From Haliea sp. (lineage in GTDB: Bacteria; Pseudomonadota; Gammaproteobacteria; Pseudomonadales; Halieaceae): a DNA stretch of 61,292 nucleotides. This document shows positions 7,867 to 17,973 of the stretch, one piece after another. The notes beneath the pieces are model-generated. The model searched no databases, was not told the origin of the DNA, and worked only from the letters and a program-made list of their open reading frames with translations. The position numbers and the translations under genes are program-made. The DNA is taken from the NCBI GenBank assembly GCA_002862465.1, contig PKDD01000104.1, forward strand, positions 1 through 61,292. The letters run 5' to 3'. Position 1 is the first letter of the stretch; each line of letters opens with the position of its first letter.

Positions 7867-9363
7867 ATGAATAACAACATAGCTGAAGAAGAGATCGATG
7901 TTGCCTTAGTCGGCGCTGGCATAATGAGCACCACTCTTGGCGTTTTTTTAAAAGAGTTACAGCCCCACTTAAAGATTGAGATTATCGAACAACTGCCTGG
8001 CGAAGCGCAAGAAAGCTCAGGTGCATGGAACAATGCCGGCACGGGGCATGCGGCTAACTGTGAATTGAATTACACGCCAATGGGTACCGATGGCAGTATC
8101 GACATTGCAAGGGCGCTAGACGTCAATGTCGAATTTGATATGTCATTGCAATTCTGGTCATATCTGGTCAAAAAGGGTGCAATACCAAGGCCCAACGAGT
8201 TTATCCAGCCCGTGCCTCATATGAGCTTTGTTATCGGCGAAGAAAACCAAGCATTTCTCAAGAAGCGTCATGCCGCAATGAGCAGCCACCATTGCTATCG
8301 CGGCCAAGAATATTCTGAAGACCATGCGAAAATTGCGGAGTGGACGCCCCTAATCATGGAAGGACGCGACCCTCAACAAAGGATAGCCGCAACTCGCACC
8401 GTAACAGGCACTGACGTCAACTATGGCGCCCTCACTTCCAGCCTGTTGGCCTATCTTCAAACTCAGGAGGATTTCGTCGCTAGCTTCTCAGAGTCCGTTG
8501 TCGATCTAGAGCGACGAGCAGACGGAGGATGGCGGCTTTTCATTAAGAACGAAAAGACGGGTGCACGGCGTATCATAAATGCAAAATACGTTTTCCTTGG
8601 AGCAGGCGGGGGCGCCCTCCCTCTGTTGCAGAAGTCAGGCATCCCAGAATCTAAAGGTTATGCCGGCTTCCCAGTGAGCGGGCTTTGGCTGCGCTGCGGC
8701 AATGCGGAAGTGGCTGATCGCCACAGCGCCAAAGTCTATGGCTTGGCAGCGAAGGGCTCTCCTCCGATGTCAGTACCGCACCTCGACACCCGCATCATAG
8801 ATGAAAAGCGCTGGCTGCTGTTCGGGCCATATGCAGGATTCTCGACCCGGTTCCTCAAAAACGGCTCGCTCTTTGATCTACCAAAGTCCGTGCGGTTGAA
8901 CAATATTCTGCCGCTACTCGCAGTAGCACGTGACAACTTTCCGCTAGAGGAATATCTCGTCGGGCAGGTCTTACAAAGCGCCTCCCATCGCTACGACTCT
9001 CTGCGTGAGTTCTATCCTCAGACGAATGTCGCAGACTGGGAAGTTGTAGTCGCGGGCCAACGTGTGCAGATCATTCGAAAGGACAAAGCGCACACTGGAA
9101 AGCTCGAGTTCGGAACCGAAATAGTACACTCTGCTGACTCTTCAATAGTGGCTGTGCTGGGGGCATCGCCCGGAGCGTCCACCGCAGTCTCGATCATGGT
9201 CCACATGCTAGAAAATTGCTTCCACGAGCAACTCGTCGGCCATTGGGCACCGAAATTACAAGAAATGATTCCTTCTTATGGCTTCGACTTAAAAAGTGAT
9301 GCAACACTGTCTGCGCGTGTTCGCGCCGATACGGCAGAAACGTTAAATTTGCACAAGCAATAA
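7867..9363 (+). CDS. mqo: Malate:quinone oxidoreductase
   Basis: A 498-residue FAD enzyme that oxidises malate to oxaloacetate and passes electrons to the quinone pool at the inner membrane face. The dinucleotide-binding motif VGAGIMSTTLG is at residues 15-25, followed by the family-specific SSGAWNNAGTGHAANCELNYTP region (around residues 53-75), and the C-terminal GASPGASTAVSIM segment that closes the FAD site. The length matches Mqo (about 490-500). AGGGAGAAAGG precedes the ATG. Bacteria with Mqo often use it with or in place of NAD malate dehydrogenase; none is visible in this window. Confidence 0.97.
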   Translation: MNNNIAEEEIDVALVGAGIMSTTLGVFLKELQPHLKIEIIEQLPGEAQESSGAWNNAGTGHAANCELNYTPMGTDGSIDIARALDVNVEFDMSLQFWSYLVKKGAIPRPNEFIQPVPHMSFVIGEENQAFLKKRHAAMSSHHCYRGQEYSEDHAKIAEWTPLIMEGRDPQQRIAATRTVTGTDVNYGALTSSLLAYLQTQEDFVASFSESVVDLERRADGGWRLFIKNEKTGARRIINAKYVFLGAGGGALPLLQKSGIPESKGYAGFPVSGLWLRCGNAEVADRHSAKVYGLAAKGSPPMSVPHLDTRIIDEKRWLLFGPYAGFSTRFLKNGSLFDLPKSVRLNNILPLLAVARDNFPLEEYLVGQVLQSASHRYDSLREFYPQTNVADWEVVVAGQRVQIIRKDKAHTGKLEFGTEIVHSADSSIVAVLGASPGASTAVSIMVHMLENCFHEQLVGHWAPKLQEMIPSYGFDLKSDATLSARVRADTAETLNLHKQ

Positions 9364-9528
9364 CAACAAGCGCGATGATAATGTCGTACGCCTATTACCC
9401 TATAGGCTAACGATTCCTAGGGATCTGCGTGTATACCGTGTGTCCAACTGAAATAAAAACTCGAACAGAAGGGCATATTAAATCGATATTTAGTCGGGCC
9501 ATTATCATCCATATTACTTTGTAAGAAC

Positions 9529-10104
9529 CTATTTCGCGTCTGCTCGAGATAGAAACTTACGCTCTTCCACACTTATTTTTATTTTATCGCCCACAGAAAT
9601 ATGCTCCGGGACCTGCACCGTCAAGGAGGTAGAAAGAAGAGCAGGTTTCGTTCTTGACGCTGCAGAGCCGCCCTTAATTGATGGGGCAGTATCAATGACT
9701 TCAAGCTCAACATTGGACGGCAAATCAAGTGCCACAGGAAGGTCGTCAACCATAATCACATGAACACCAGATGTAGTCTCGTTAATAAAGAGAGCTTGAT
9801 CGGCGATGGACTCTTTATTAAGGCTATATGGTGTGTAATCACCGGTATCCATAAAGATATACTCATTGCCATCGACATAGGACAGTATGACCGGCTTTCT
9901 TATAAGGTCAGCTAAGTTCAAAATATCTGAATCCTTAAACGTCTCGTCAATTTTATGCTGCGTGGCTACTTCATACATCCGCATACGGTAAATACTGCCC
10001 CCGGCACGACCTTGAGGAACCGAACGCTCAATATCGCTTACCAGATAGGTTTTACCGTTATAATCGACCGCCGCTCCTTTCTTAATCTCACTTGCCTTTG
10101 GCAT
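9529..10104 (-). CDS. efpL: Elongation factor P-like protein EfpL (YeiP)
   Basis: A 191-residue EF-P paralogue. It shows the EF-P three-domain architecture (KOW-like domain then two OB folds). The tip of the first-domain loop carries Arg33 in [10 protein letters not shown], the position equivalent to the modified lysine of EF-P; arginine here is the mark of the EfpL (YeiP) group. [17 protein letters not shown] and [18 protein letters not shown] are near-identical to the E. coli YeiP consensus. EfpL helps ribosomes through stalling motifs including proline runs. The C-terminus ends [10 protein letters not shown]. It lies 64 bp after the dioxygenase gene on the same strand. Confidence 0.94.
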   Translation of the reverse strand: MPKASEIKKGAAVDYNGKTYLVSDIERSVPQGRAGGSIYRMRMYEVATQHKIDETFKDSDILNLADLIRKPVILSYVDGNEYIFMDTGDYTPYSLNKESIADQALFINETTSGVHVIMVDDLPVALDLPSNVELEVIDTAPSIKGGSAASRTKPALLSTSLTVQVPEHISVGDKIKISVEERKFLSRADAK

Positions 10105-10168
10105 ATTCTACAGTCCTGATTCTTGGAAAACTGAAACTTTCGGATGTATGCATGAAGAATTCATTTCC

Positions 10169-11398
10169 TCAAGCTCCGGCGTCTGCAATACGATCCTGCA
10201 CACTAGTCAGCTGTGCACGATCTGCACGCTGCTCCTTAACGGAGACCTGTTCGAGCAAGTCACCCTCCATAAGTGGCTGCCGAAAGCCTGTATAGACAAC
10301 CTTTCGTGGGCGCGCGATGGGCGGATACGCACGATGAAGCGTATCACTGCAATGCACTGTTAAGTCACCCGTCCGCGTGGCCAGCTTTACCACCGGCAAA
10401 TCGAGACTGTCGTCTTTGCCTGCGGTCTGAACATTGGCACGATGAGAGCCTGGTATAACGCCGAGCGCACCGCTGCGCTCGTCCGCGCCGGTAATAGAAA
10501 TACCGATCGAAAGACCATTACAATGGTAAGAGTGTTGTCCTTGTCCACAGTCCTTATGCCACGGAAGATCAGAGAGACCGGTTTTGATGTCGAGTGGCTT
10601 GATCAAACCTTCGGCGCCTAGCCAGCCAGAACCGTTAACGCTACCGCACAGATTGTCCCCTGTGATCGTGGCAAGCCACGATAGCCGATCGTCCTGAAGC
10701 AGTGTGCGCAGCGCAGCAGATTGCTCTTGGAAAAACAACACACGTACTGCCTGCTGCACACCGTTGGAATCCCCCGCCCACCACGATGCACCGTCCTCAG
10801 GGCGCGCGCGCTCAAGAGCAACATCGAGGTCAGCCGATACGGCGGCCATCTCCGCTTCTGTAAACACACTACGTAAATGTAAAAATCCTGCTTGATGAAG
10901 AAAGTGAGAGATCTCATCGCGATCATCGTCGCGGTCGAACGCTCGAGTAAGGTCAAGATCTTTACCGTCTCGATCGGTCACCGTAATGGCACCAGCTTCA
11001 TGAACGGGGCGACCATCAAATAGTGTGCGGAGCAACGGTTCCCAGCCAATCCAATGCTCAAAGCTGCCCTGACTTATCTTGACACGCGAATTCATCGCCA
11101 GTCCCATTGTTGTCGACCAATCCTGAACAAGATCCGAAAGAGCATCATAGTCAAGTTTTGCCGTCACGCTGTCGGATGCATGTCCAGCTTCAATTCGTAA
11201 TGCGCCGCGTCGTTCGCATAAGGTAACAGCTCGGTTACCGACGCTGAGAGTGAGGGCTGGCAGATTTTTGTAACACAAACCGCGAGCAGCAAGTTCCGCA
11301 TTACGAGACAACGCTTCGGGGATCAGTGAGTCGAAAATCACATCTCGATCGAGTGCTTTTCGATCGAGATGGCGACGAGTGCGGCAATCAATAGACAT
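10169..11398 (-). CDS. Phytanoyl-CoA dioxygenase-family Fe(II)/2-oxoglutarate enzyme with N-terminal SCP2-like region
   Basis: The start ATG 11398 is chosen because AAGGAG lies seven bases upstream; the open frame extends to 11533 without such support. The 409-residue product has two parts. The first ~130 residues resemble an SCP2-type lipid-binding domain, ending in a W-x-x-L-L-R-x-L-F-D-G-R-P-V stretch. The second is a cupin-fold oxygenase: facial-triad H-x-D in LPWHKDCGQG, the PGSHRAN motif, and distal histidine plus arginine in HCSDTLHRAYPP. The family hydroxylates diverse small molecules using 2-oxoglutarate. The fused lipid-binding domain suggests a lipid or sterol-like substrate, which is inference. 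Confidence 0.8.
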   Translation of the reverse strand: MSIDCRTRRHLDRKALDRDVIFDSLIPEALSRNAELAARGLCYKNLPALTLSVGNRAVTLCERRGALRIEAGHASDSVTAKLDYDALSDLVQDWSTTMGLAMNSRVKISQGSFEHWIGWEPLLRTLFDGRPVHEAGAITVTDRDGKDLDLTRAFDRDDDRDEISHFLHQAGFLHLRSVFTEAEMAAVSADLDVALERARPEDGASWWAGDSNGVQQAVRVLFFQEQSAALRTLLQDDRLSWLATITGDNLCGSVNGSGWLGAEGLIKPLDIKTGLSDLPWHKDCGQGQHSYHCNGLSIGISITGADERSGALGVIPGSHRANVQTAGKDDSLDLPVVKLATRTGDLTVHCSDTLHRAYPPIARPRKVVYTGFRQPLMEGDLLEQVSVKEQRADRAQLTSVQDRIADAGA

Positions 11399-11535
11399 AG
11401 CATGGCTCCTTGTTTTATCACTCTCTGAGGCATTATAAGAGGTACCGTTAGAGGATGCCTGCATCATTAACGGATATTCCCAGCAGCGTATACTGGTTAA
11501 ACGCATTATTAGTCTGCCAATATGGGCTAGCATTT

Positions 11536-11925
11536 TTATGCATTGTTTATAACTTTACCGCAAGATAATTTAAGACTGCTAGCATTAGTAGCTAAGACGA
11601 AGTGGTGATCCTGATTGATCTTGATATGGTCCCAATAAAAATAGAGTTCAAGTTTCAATGAAACCGGCAGAGTTAGAAATAGCACTAAGAAGGATAAAAC
11701 CAGCCCAAAAATGCCGGGTGGTAGGTCACTTACTTTTGCCGCTTCACCCGCATCAATGTATAGCCAAAATATTGCCAACACCAAAATGAAAGGAGTAAAT
11801 CCCACGGCTGCACCGATAAAAGAGTTTCTCTTGAAAACCTTTGAAATCGGAACAATAAAAACGGTGGTAATCGGGATTTTTAGGGCGTAATAAATCAATT
11901 CATAGACTCCACCGCTAAGGCGCAC
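11536..11925 (-). CDS. Hypothetical membrane protein
   Basis: A 129-codon frame starting at GTG 11925 with no convincing ribosome site. Two hydrophobic segments are visible (around residues 38-55 and 72-93), with a short polar N-terminus and a 30-residue polar C-terminus. I do not recognise the family. It ends about 135 bp upstream of the dioxygenase start, on the same strand. The composition is plausible for a real small inner-membrane protein, but it could be a chance frame; the start is uncertain. Confidence 0.4.
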   Translation of the reverse strand: MRLSGGVYELIYYALKIPITTVFIVPISKVFKRNSFIGAAVGFTPFILVLAIFWLYIDAGEAAKVSDLPPGIFGLVLSFLVLFLTLPVSLKLELYFYWDHIKINQDHHFVLATNASSLKLSCGKVINNA

Positions 11926-12114
11926 AACATTTGAAGCAATAAGGTTGGCAATAGTCTAGCCACTGGACGAGTCCGCACAGAACTTGAGTATATGTGAGCA
12001 TCTTTTTTCATGCAAAATAGTCAGTACACTGAACTTCGTTAAGAACTAATCATGTACTCCACCCTTAAATAGTAGAAGGTTAGGCAATTCAATAGCAAAT
12101 TTAGTTGAATCTAT

Positions 12115-12150
12115 TTGACAGAACCAATATTACTGTATATTTATACAGTA
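12115..12150 (+). promoter_or_regulatory. SOS promoter of dnaE2 with embedded LexA box
   Basis: TTGACA at 12115-12120 is a perfect -35. A 17-bp spacer leads to TATTTA at 12138-12143 as a plausible -10. A near-ideal LexA operator, CTGT-N8-ACAG, occupies 12133-12148, exactly over the -10. The expected transcription start falls at about 12150-12152, directly at the dnaE2 ATG (12153). Confidence 0.85.
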
Positions 12151-12152
12151 TA

Positions 12153-15100
12153 ATGCCAAGTTACGCCGAACTCCACTGCCTCAGCTGTTACAGCTTCTTT
12201 CGCAGCGCCTCTCACCCCCACGAATTGGTGGAACGCGCCGCCGCGCTCGGCTATCGCGCACTCGCAATCACGGACGAATGCTCTTTTGCAGGAGTAGTCA
12301 AAGCCCATGTGGCCGCGAAGGAAGCAGGCATCCAACTCATCATCGGCAGCGAGTTGGTACTGGAGGAAGGTATTCGACTGGTCGCACTAGTGCCTACGCG
12401 AGCTGCTTACAGCGAACTATCAGGCCTGATCAGCATGGCTCGCCGCCGCAGCCCCAAGGGAGAATACCGCGTTACCCTACGTGACATAATATTTCACCTT
12501 AAACGCTGTTTCCTAATCTGGCTACCTCAAATGAACGACGAAAGCAGCCGCGCCTATGGTCTGCAACTTAGACGATTGTGTACAGATCGTCTGTGGCTTG
12601 GCGTCAATCATCTGCTGGGTAATAATGAGATACAACGCTACTTCAAGCTACAGCAGCTGGCCGAAGAATTAGACATCCCGATGCTAGCCTGCGGCGACGT
12701 GCGTATGCATACCGCTAAGCGTAAACCCCTGCATGATGTGTTTACCGCTTTATATCACGGCACCAGCATCGCTCAATTGGGACGGCGACGTCTTAGCAAT
12801 AGCCAACAACACCTTCGCACTATCGACAAATTGCAATGGCTCTACCCCCCTGCACTATTAGAGCAAACCCTACACGTTGCCAACCTGTGCAACTTTAGCC
12901 TAGATGAGTTGCGCTATGAATATCCCGAAGAGGTGGTGCCACCGAATTATAACGCCAATCAATATCTACGGGAGCTGGTGACAAAAGGCTCAGATGCCCG
13001 CTGGCCCCGAGGTATTCCGGCAAAGATACAGCAGAACATCAACAAAGAACTGGCGCTCATAGAGGAACTGCACTATGAATACTATTTCCTTACTGTGTAC
13101 GACATCGTGCGCTTTGCACGCTCACGGGACATTCTGTGCCAAGGCCGCGGCTCAGCCGCCAACTCCGTGGTGTGCTACTGCTTATTTATTACGGAGGTCT
13201 CACCTGAGCAAATATCGTTACTGTTCGAGCGTTTTATATCAAGAGAACGAGACGAGCCACCAGATATAGACGTGGACTTTGAGCATGAGCGGCGGGAGGA
13301 AGTGATCCAGTATATGTACGAAAAGTACTCTCGCAAGCGCGCCGCATTGGCTGCCACAGTCATCACCTACCGCTCACGCAGCGCGGTACGCGATGTGGGC
13401 AGGGCACTAGGACTGGACCCGATGTTCGTCGAAGACCTGGGGAAATCTATGGCATGGTGGGATCGCTCGGAAGATCTCAACAAACGATTTGAAGAGCAAG
13501 GTGTAGCCAGCCACAGTCAGCAGGCGGAACTATTTTATTCACTGGTGCAACAGATCTTGGGCTTTCCCAGACATTTATCCCAACATGTTGGTGGCTTTGT
13601 TATCACACGCAGCCCTATCTCGACGCTAGTACCCGTGGAGAATGCCAGCATGGCAGAGCGCACTATCATCCAGTGGGACAAGGAGGATATAGAGTCTTTG
13701 GGACTTCTCAAGGTAGATATTCTAGCGTTAGGCATGCTGTCTGCCATTCGCAAAACCCTACAGATGGTGCAGCGCTACTGCCCCACCATTAGAACAATTA
13801 GCGACATTCCCAGAGACGATCAATCTACTTATCGCATGCTACAAATTGCCGATACTATTGGTGTTTTTCAGGTCGAATCGCGGGCACAAATGTCAATGCT
13901 GCCACGACTCAAGCCCGAGTGTTTCTACGACCTAGTTATTCAAGTCGCCATCGTACGCCCTGGTCCTATTCAAGGCGATATGGTGCACCCATATCTAAAA
14001 AGAAAACAGGGCCTAGAGTTAGTCACCTACCCCGATGACGGCATTAGGGGAGTACTGGAGCGAACACTTGGCGTCCCTATTTTTCAGGAGCAGGTGATCA
14101 AACTTGCGATGGTTGCAGCAGGCTTTTCCGGCGGCGAAGCAGACCAATTACGCCGCGCCATTACCAGTTGGGGCAGAAACAGCAAACTACTTACCTTCGA
14201 GGAAAAGCTTACACAAGGTATGATCGAACGCGGCTACAATGCGGATTTTGCCCGACGCCTGTTCCAGCAGATCAAGGGCTTTGGGGGTTACGGTTTTCCA
14301 GAATCACACTCCGCCAGTTTTGCACTTCTGGCATACATTTCCGCATGGCTCAAGTGCCATCATCCGGCCGCGTTTATCGCAGGTCTGCTCAACAGCCAAC
14401 CTATGGGCTTTTACAACCCCTCGCAATTAATTCAGGATGCCCGCCGCCACGGCGTCACCGTATTGTCTATCGACGTCAACCATAGCGACTGGGATAACCA
14501 GTTGCTAGACAGCCGTTCTGCACAACAAAATCAACCAGCACTCCGGCTGGGCTTGCGCTTAGTTAAGGGGCTAAGCCGACAAGGCGCGCACAGAATAGTA
14601 GAAGCGCGACAACACAGCCCGTTTCGTCAGATTAGTCATTTGCGTCAGTGGGCCGACCTAAATAAACGCGACATGGAAGCACTAGCAGATGCAGATGCTC
14701 TACGATCGCTGAGCGGACACCGGCATCAGTCTCAGTGGCAAATCATGGCACTAGAACAACCCAAACCTTTATTACGCGATGAACAATATCAGAACGCCAG
14801 TTACTTCGACGATGGTGTGCAGTTACCCGCGCCACAGATAGCGCAGGAAGTCCTCTCGGACTACCGTGCGACCGGTCTGACCTTGCGTGCCCATCCGTTG
14901 AGCTTATTACGCGACCGTGCTCCTTTCAATCGCTGCAAGCGCCATATCGATCTAGCATCTATTGGACATAAGCGCTTCGTGCGCATTGCAGGTCTAGTCA
15001 CCTGTCGCCAGCGCCCAGGGACAGCATCAGGCGTGTTATTTCTCACTCTGGAAGATGAAACTGGCAACAGCAATATCGTAGTGTGGAAGCGAACACAGCA

Positions 15101-15254
15101 ACATTTCCGCCAAGCGTTAATGAACGGAAAGCTGTTACTGGTGAACGGGATTGTGGAAACCAAAGATAATGTCATCCATGTAATCGCCGGCGCTCTGTAT
15201 GATTACTCTCATGAGTTGAAGAACTTGTCCATACAGTCACATGACTTTCATTAA
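12153..15254 (+). CDS. dnaE2: Error-prone DNA polymerase III alpha-like subunit DnaE2 (ImuC)
   Basis: A 1033-residue C-family polymerase that performs SOS translesion synthesis. The start at ATG 12153 fits the DnaE2 consensus opening (PSYAELHCLS). The domains in order are: PHP (about 1-230), the polymerase palm with GRGSAANSVVCY and the catalytic PDIDVDFEHERREEV aspartates (about residues 330-380), fingers, tandem HhH, and a C-terminal OB fold (around 920-1000). It lacks the long C-terminus of DnaE1. A LexA box ends five bases before the ATG, leaving no room for a ribosome site. The usual partners imuA and imuB are absent on either side; a 390-bp hypothetical gene lies upstream on the other strand. 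Confidence 0.96.
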   Translation: MPSYAELHCLSCYSFFRSASHPHELVERAAALGYRALAITDECSFAGVVKAHVAAKEAGIQLIIGSELVLEEGIRLVALVPTRAAYSELSGLISMARRRSPKGEYRVTLRDIIFHLKRCFLIWLPQMNDESSRAYGLQLRRLCTDRLWLGVNHLLGNNEIQRYFKLQQLAEELDIPMLACGDVRMHTAKRKPLHDVFTALYHGTSIAQLGRRRLSNSQQHLRTIDKLQWLYPPALLEQTLHVANLCNFSLDELRYEYPEEVVPPNYNANQYLRELVTKGSDARWPRGIPAKIQQNINKELALIEELHYEYYFLTVYDIVRFARSRDILCQGRGSAANSVVCYCLFITEVSPEQISLLFERFISRERDEPPDIDVDFEHERREEVIQYMYEKYSRKRAALAATVITYRSRSAVRDVGRALGLDPMFVEDLGKSMAWWDRSEDLNKRFEEQGVASHSQQAELFYSLVQQILGFPRHLSQHVGGFVITRSPISTLVPVENASMAERTIIQWDKEDIESLGLLKVDILALGMLSAIRKTLQMVQRYCPTIRTISDIPRDDQSTYRMLQIADTIGVFQVESRAQMSMLPRLKPECFYDLVIQVAIVRPGPIQGDMVHPYLKRKQGLELVTYPDDGIRGVLERTLGVPIFQEQVIKLAMVAAGFSGGEADQLRRAITSWGRNSKLLTFEEKLTQGMIERGYNADFARRLFQQIKGFGGYGFPESHSASFALLAYISAWLKCHHPAAFIAGLLNSQPMGFYNPSQLIQDARRHGVTVLSIDVNHSDWDNQLLDSRSAQQNQPALRLGLRLVKGLSRQGAHRIVEARQHSPFRQISHLRQWADLNKRDMEALADADALRSLSGHRHQSQWQIMALEQPKPLLRDEQYQNASYFDDGVQLPAPQIAQEVLSDYRATGLTLRAHPLSLLRDRAPFNRCKRHIDLASIGHKRFVRIAGLVTCRQRPGTASGVLFLTLEDETGNSNIVVWKRTQQHFRQALMNGKLLLVNGIVETKDNVIHVIAGALYDYSHELKNLSIQSHDFH

Positions 15255-15543
15255 GATATTGGGCGCCATCACTTTAACGCGCTAGTACCGGTAGCGTTAG
15301 TCAATGAACACTGGAACAAGAAACACCAAATGTATAGCACAGCATCAGTTATACCGGTTGGCTTTCCTGCAGATTGAGATCATTCATAACGGCTTGTGTT
15401 GCGCTGAACGCATTTCAAATGGTTATGCGAAACGAGGCAGATTTGCTGAAGGGCTCTAAGCTACATTCTCGGTTGTCCCTGCGCCTCGTGTATCTGGCAC
15501 GAAAGCAGGAATAGACACAAGCTAGACTGCCCCTAAGACACAA

Positions 15544-16764
15544 CTATAGGGGTGATCGGCCTTTGTTCGCAGCAATACGCATCCGCAGCGCATTGAGTTT
15601 AATAAAACCCTCTGCATCCGCTTGATTATAGGCGCCAGCGTCCTCTTCAAAGGTAGCGATATGCTCGTCAAACAAACTATTATTAGACTGGCGGCCGGCG
15701 ACAATCACATTGCCCTTGTAAAGTTTAAGCCGCACCTTACCATTCACCACCGTCTGCGAATCATCAATAGCAACCTGCAGCATCTTGCGCTCCGGCGACC
15801 ACCAGTAGCCGTTGTAGATAAGCTTAGCGTAGCGCGGCATTAACTCGTCCTTAAGATGGGTCACTTCTCGGTCAAGCGTCAAAGATTCAATAGCCCTGTG
15901 CGCCTTTAGCAGGATGGTGCCACCGGGTGTTTCATAACATCCACGCGCTTTCATCCCAACATAACGATTTTCTACAATGTCAGCACGGCCGATGCCATTG
16001 GCCCCACCGGCCTTGTTTAGGTACTCCAACAAAATAGCCGGACTCATCGCCTCACCATTAACTGCCACCGGATCTCCGCGCTCAAAGTCCAATTCGATAA
16101 ACGTTGCCGTGTCTGGAGCTCCCTCAGGACTGACACTCCAGCGCCACATGCTTTCCTCGGGCTCCGTCCAAGGGTCTTCCAACAAATCTCCCTCATATGA
16201 AATATGCAGAAGATTGGCATCCATAGAATACGGCGACTTCTTCTTCGCAGTGGAAAAATCCACTGGAATATTGCGACTTTCGCAGTACTCCATCAAGGAT
16301 TCTCGCGACCCAAGGTCCCATTCACGCCAAGGTGCGATAACTTTTATACCGGGTTTTAAGGCGTAAGCACCAAGTTCGAAACGCACCTGATCATTACCCT
16401 TGCCCGTTGCACCATGGGAAATTGCAGAGGCACCGGTCTCATTGGCTATTTCAATCAGTCTTTTAGCTATCAGCGGACGCGCAATAGAGGTACCAAGCAA
16501 GTACTCTCCTTCATAAATCGTATTGGCGCGAAACATCGGAAAAACAAAGTCCCGCACAAATTCTTCACGCAAGTCATCAATGTAGATTTCTTTAACGCCC
16601 ATCGCCTGAGCCTTGGCCCGCGCAGGCTCGACTTCTTCGCCCTGCCCAATATCGGCTGTAAACGTCACTACTTCGCACGCATAATTATCCTGTAACCAGC
16701 GCACGATGACTGACGTATCCAGACCGCCGGAATAGGCCAACACAACTTTGTTTACATCTGACAT
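15544..16764 (-). CDS. argG: Argininosuccinate synthase
   Basis: A 406-residue cytosolic enzyme joining citrulline and aspartate with ATP to give argininosuccinate in arginine synthesis. The N-terminal P-loop of the ATP-pyrophosphatase type is [10 protein letters not shown] (residues 9-18). [15 protein letters not shown] (around residues 114-128) is the citrulline/aspartate-binding signature, and [16 protein letters not shown] is the second family signature. The length matches the ~400-residue type common in Pseudomonas and alphaproteobacteria rather than the ~447-residue E. coli type. GGGGC precedes the ATG. It is transcribed divergently from pyrC with a 156-bp gap. Confidence 0.97.
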   Translation of the reverse strand: MSDVNKVVLAYSGGLDTSVIVRWLQDNYACEVVTFTADIGQGEEVEPARAKAQAMGVKEIYIDDLREEFVRDFVFPMFRANTIYEGEYLLGTSIARPLIAKRLIEIANETGASAISHGATGKGNDQVRFELGAYALKPGIKVIAPWREWDLGSRESLMEYCESRNIPVDFSTAKKKSPYSMDANLLHISYEGDLLEDPWTEPEESMWRWSVSPEGAPDTATFIELDFERGDPVAVNGEAMSPAILLEYLNKAGGANGIGRADIVENRYVGMKARGCYETPGGTILLKAHRAIESLTLDREVTHLKDELMPRYAKLIYNGYWWSPERKMLQVAIDDSQTVVNGKVRLKLYKGNVIVAGRQSNNSLFDEHIATFEEDAGAYNQADAEGFIKLNALRMRIAANKGRSPL

Positions 16765-16920
16765 TCGGTGCCCCGCAAAACTAGAGTTAAAGAGGCCGAT
16801 ATTCTACCGCTGGGTCAGCTTAATTCCCAGTCCCGAGAAGCTTAAAGGCGCCAGAAGGTAAAAGGGCTAGCTTCTTTTATGGTAGACTTGGTGTTTATAT
16901 TTTAGTATCCAAGGTCGCTC

Positions 16921-17973
16921 ATGATCGAACTAACTATTACTCGCCCCGATGACTGGCATGTACACCTGAGGGATGGTGCTTTTTTGCCAGGCACCTGCGC
17001 AGACCTAGCGCGTTACTTCGGCCGAGCAATCGTCATGCCCAATATCGCGCCTCCGGCTGAGACGGTTGCGCAGGCACTCGAATATCGTAACCGTATCTTA
17101 GAAGCCATGAGCACGCTGCCACGTCAGTTCGAACCGCTGATGGTGCTTTATTTGACCGACCGGACCACTGTTGAAGAGGTCCGCCTAGCCGCCGCGACAA
17201 CGAGTGTGCATGCTGTCAAACTGTATCCAGCTGGCGCGACCACCAACTCTGCCGCAGGGGTAGCTGAAATGGAAAAGCTCTATCCAGTCTTCGCCGCTAT
17301 GGAAAAAGTAGACCTACCTTTATTAATTCACGGTGAAGTCACTGATCATGACATAGACATTTTCGATCGCGAAAAGGCCTTCATTGACCGTCACCTCGCG
17401 CCAATCGCAGTGCGCTTTCCATCTCTACGTATTGTACTGGAACATATCACTACCGCCGATGCAGTTCAGTTTGTCAGCGCCGCGGCCACTAATGTCGCCG
17501 CGACTATTACGCCACATCATTTAATGTTCAACCGCAACGACATGCTAGTAGGCGGAATCCGACCTCACTTCTATTGTTTACCCGTGCTCAAGCGTAACAT
17601 TCATCAGCAGGCGCTGCAGGCAGCCGCCATCTCGGGCGACCCTAAATTCTTCTTAGGATCAGATTCCGCTCCCCATAGCACCGCTAGCAAGGAAACCAGC
17701 TGTGGGTGCGCCGGAATATACTCTGCTCACGCGGCCATCGAGTTTTACGCAGAGGTGTTTGACGAACTCGATTCTCTGGAAAAGTTAGAGCCTTTCGCAT
17801 CCCACTTCGGAGCAGATTTCTACTGCCTACCCCGCAACACAGATACGATTACTCTGCGAAAACAAAGCTGGACGATTCCGACAGAAATTCCTCTTGGGAC
17901 AACCATGCTAACGCCGTTGCGCGCATCAGAGGCTATAGCGTGGCAGGTAGATGGCGGCGGAGCCAACGCGTGA
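16921..17973 (+). CDS. pyrC: Dihydroorotase
   Basis: A 350-residue class II dihydroorotase, third step of pyrimidine synthesis, ring-closing carbamoyl aspartate. The zinc site is visible: HVH at residues 13-15, the carboxylated lysine Lys100 in [12 protein letters not shown], and later histidines in LIHGEV and EHITT. The substrate loop contains the GSDSAPH aspartate. AAGG lies six bases before ATG 16921. The stop TGA overlaps the GTG start of rnt (GTGA), so the two genes are translationally coupled. Confidence 0.97.
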   Translation: MIELTITRPDDWHVHLRDGAFLPGTCADLARYFGRAIVMPNIAPPAETVAQALEYRNRILEAMSTLPRQFEPLMVLYLTDRTTVEEVRLAAATTSVHAVKLYPAGATTNSAAGVAEMEKLYPVFAAMEKVDLPLLIHGEVTDHDIDIFDREKAFIDRHLAPIAVRFPSLRIVLEHITTADAVQFVSAAATNVAATITPHHLMFNRNDMLVGGIRPHFYCLPVLKRNIHQQALQAAAISGDPKFFLGSDSAPHSTASKETSCGCAGIYSAHAAIEFYAEVFDELDSLEKLEPFASHFGADFYCLPRNTDTITLRKQSWTIPTEIPLGTTMLTPLRASEAIAWQVDGGGANA

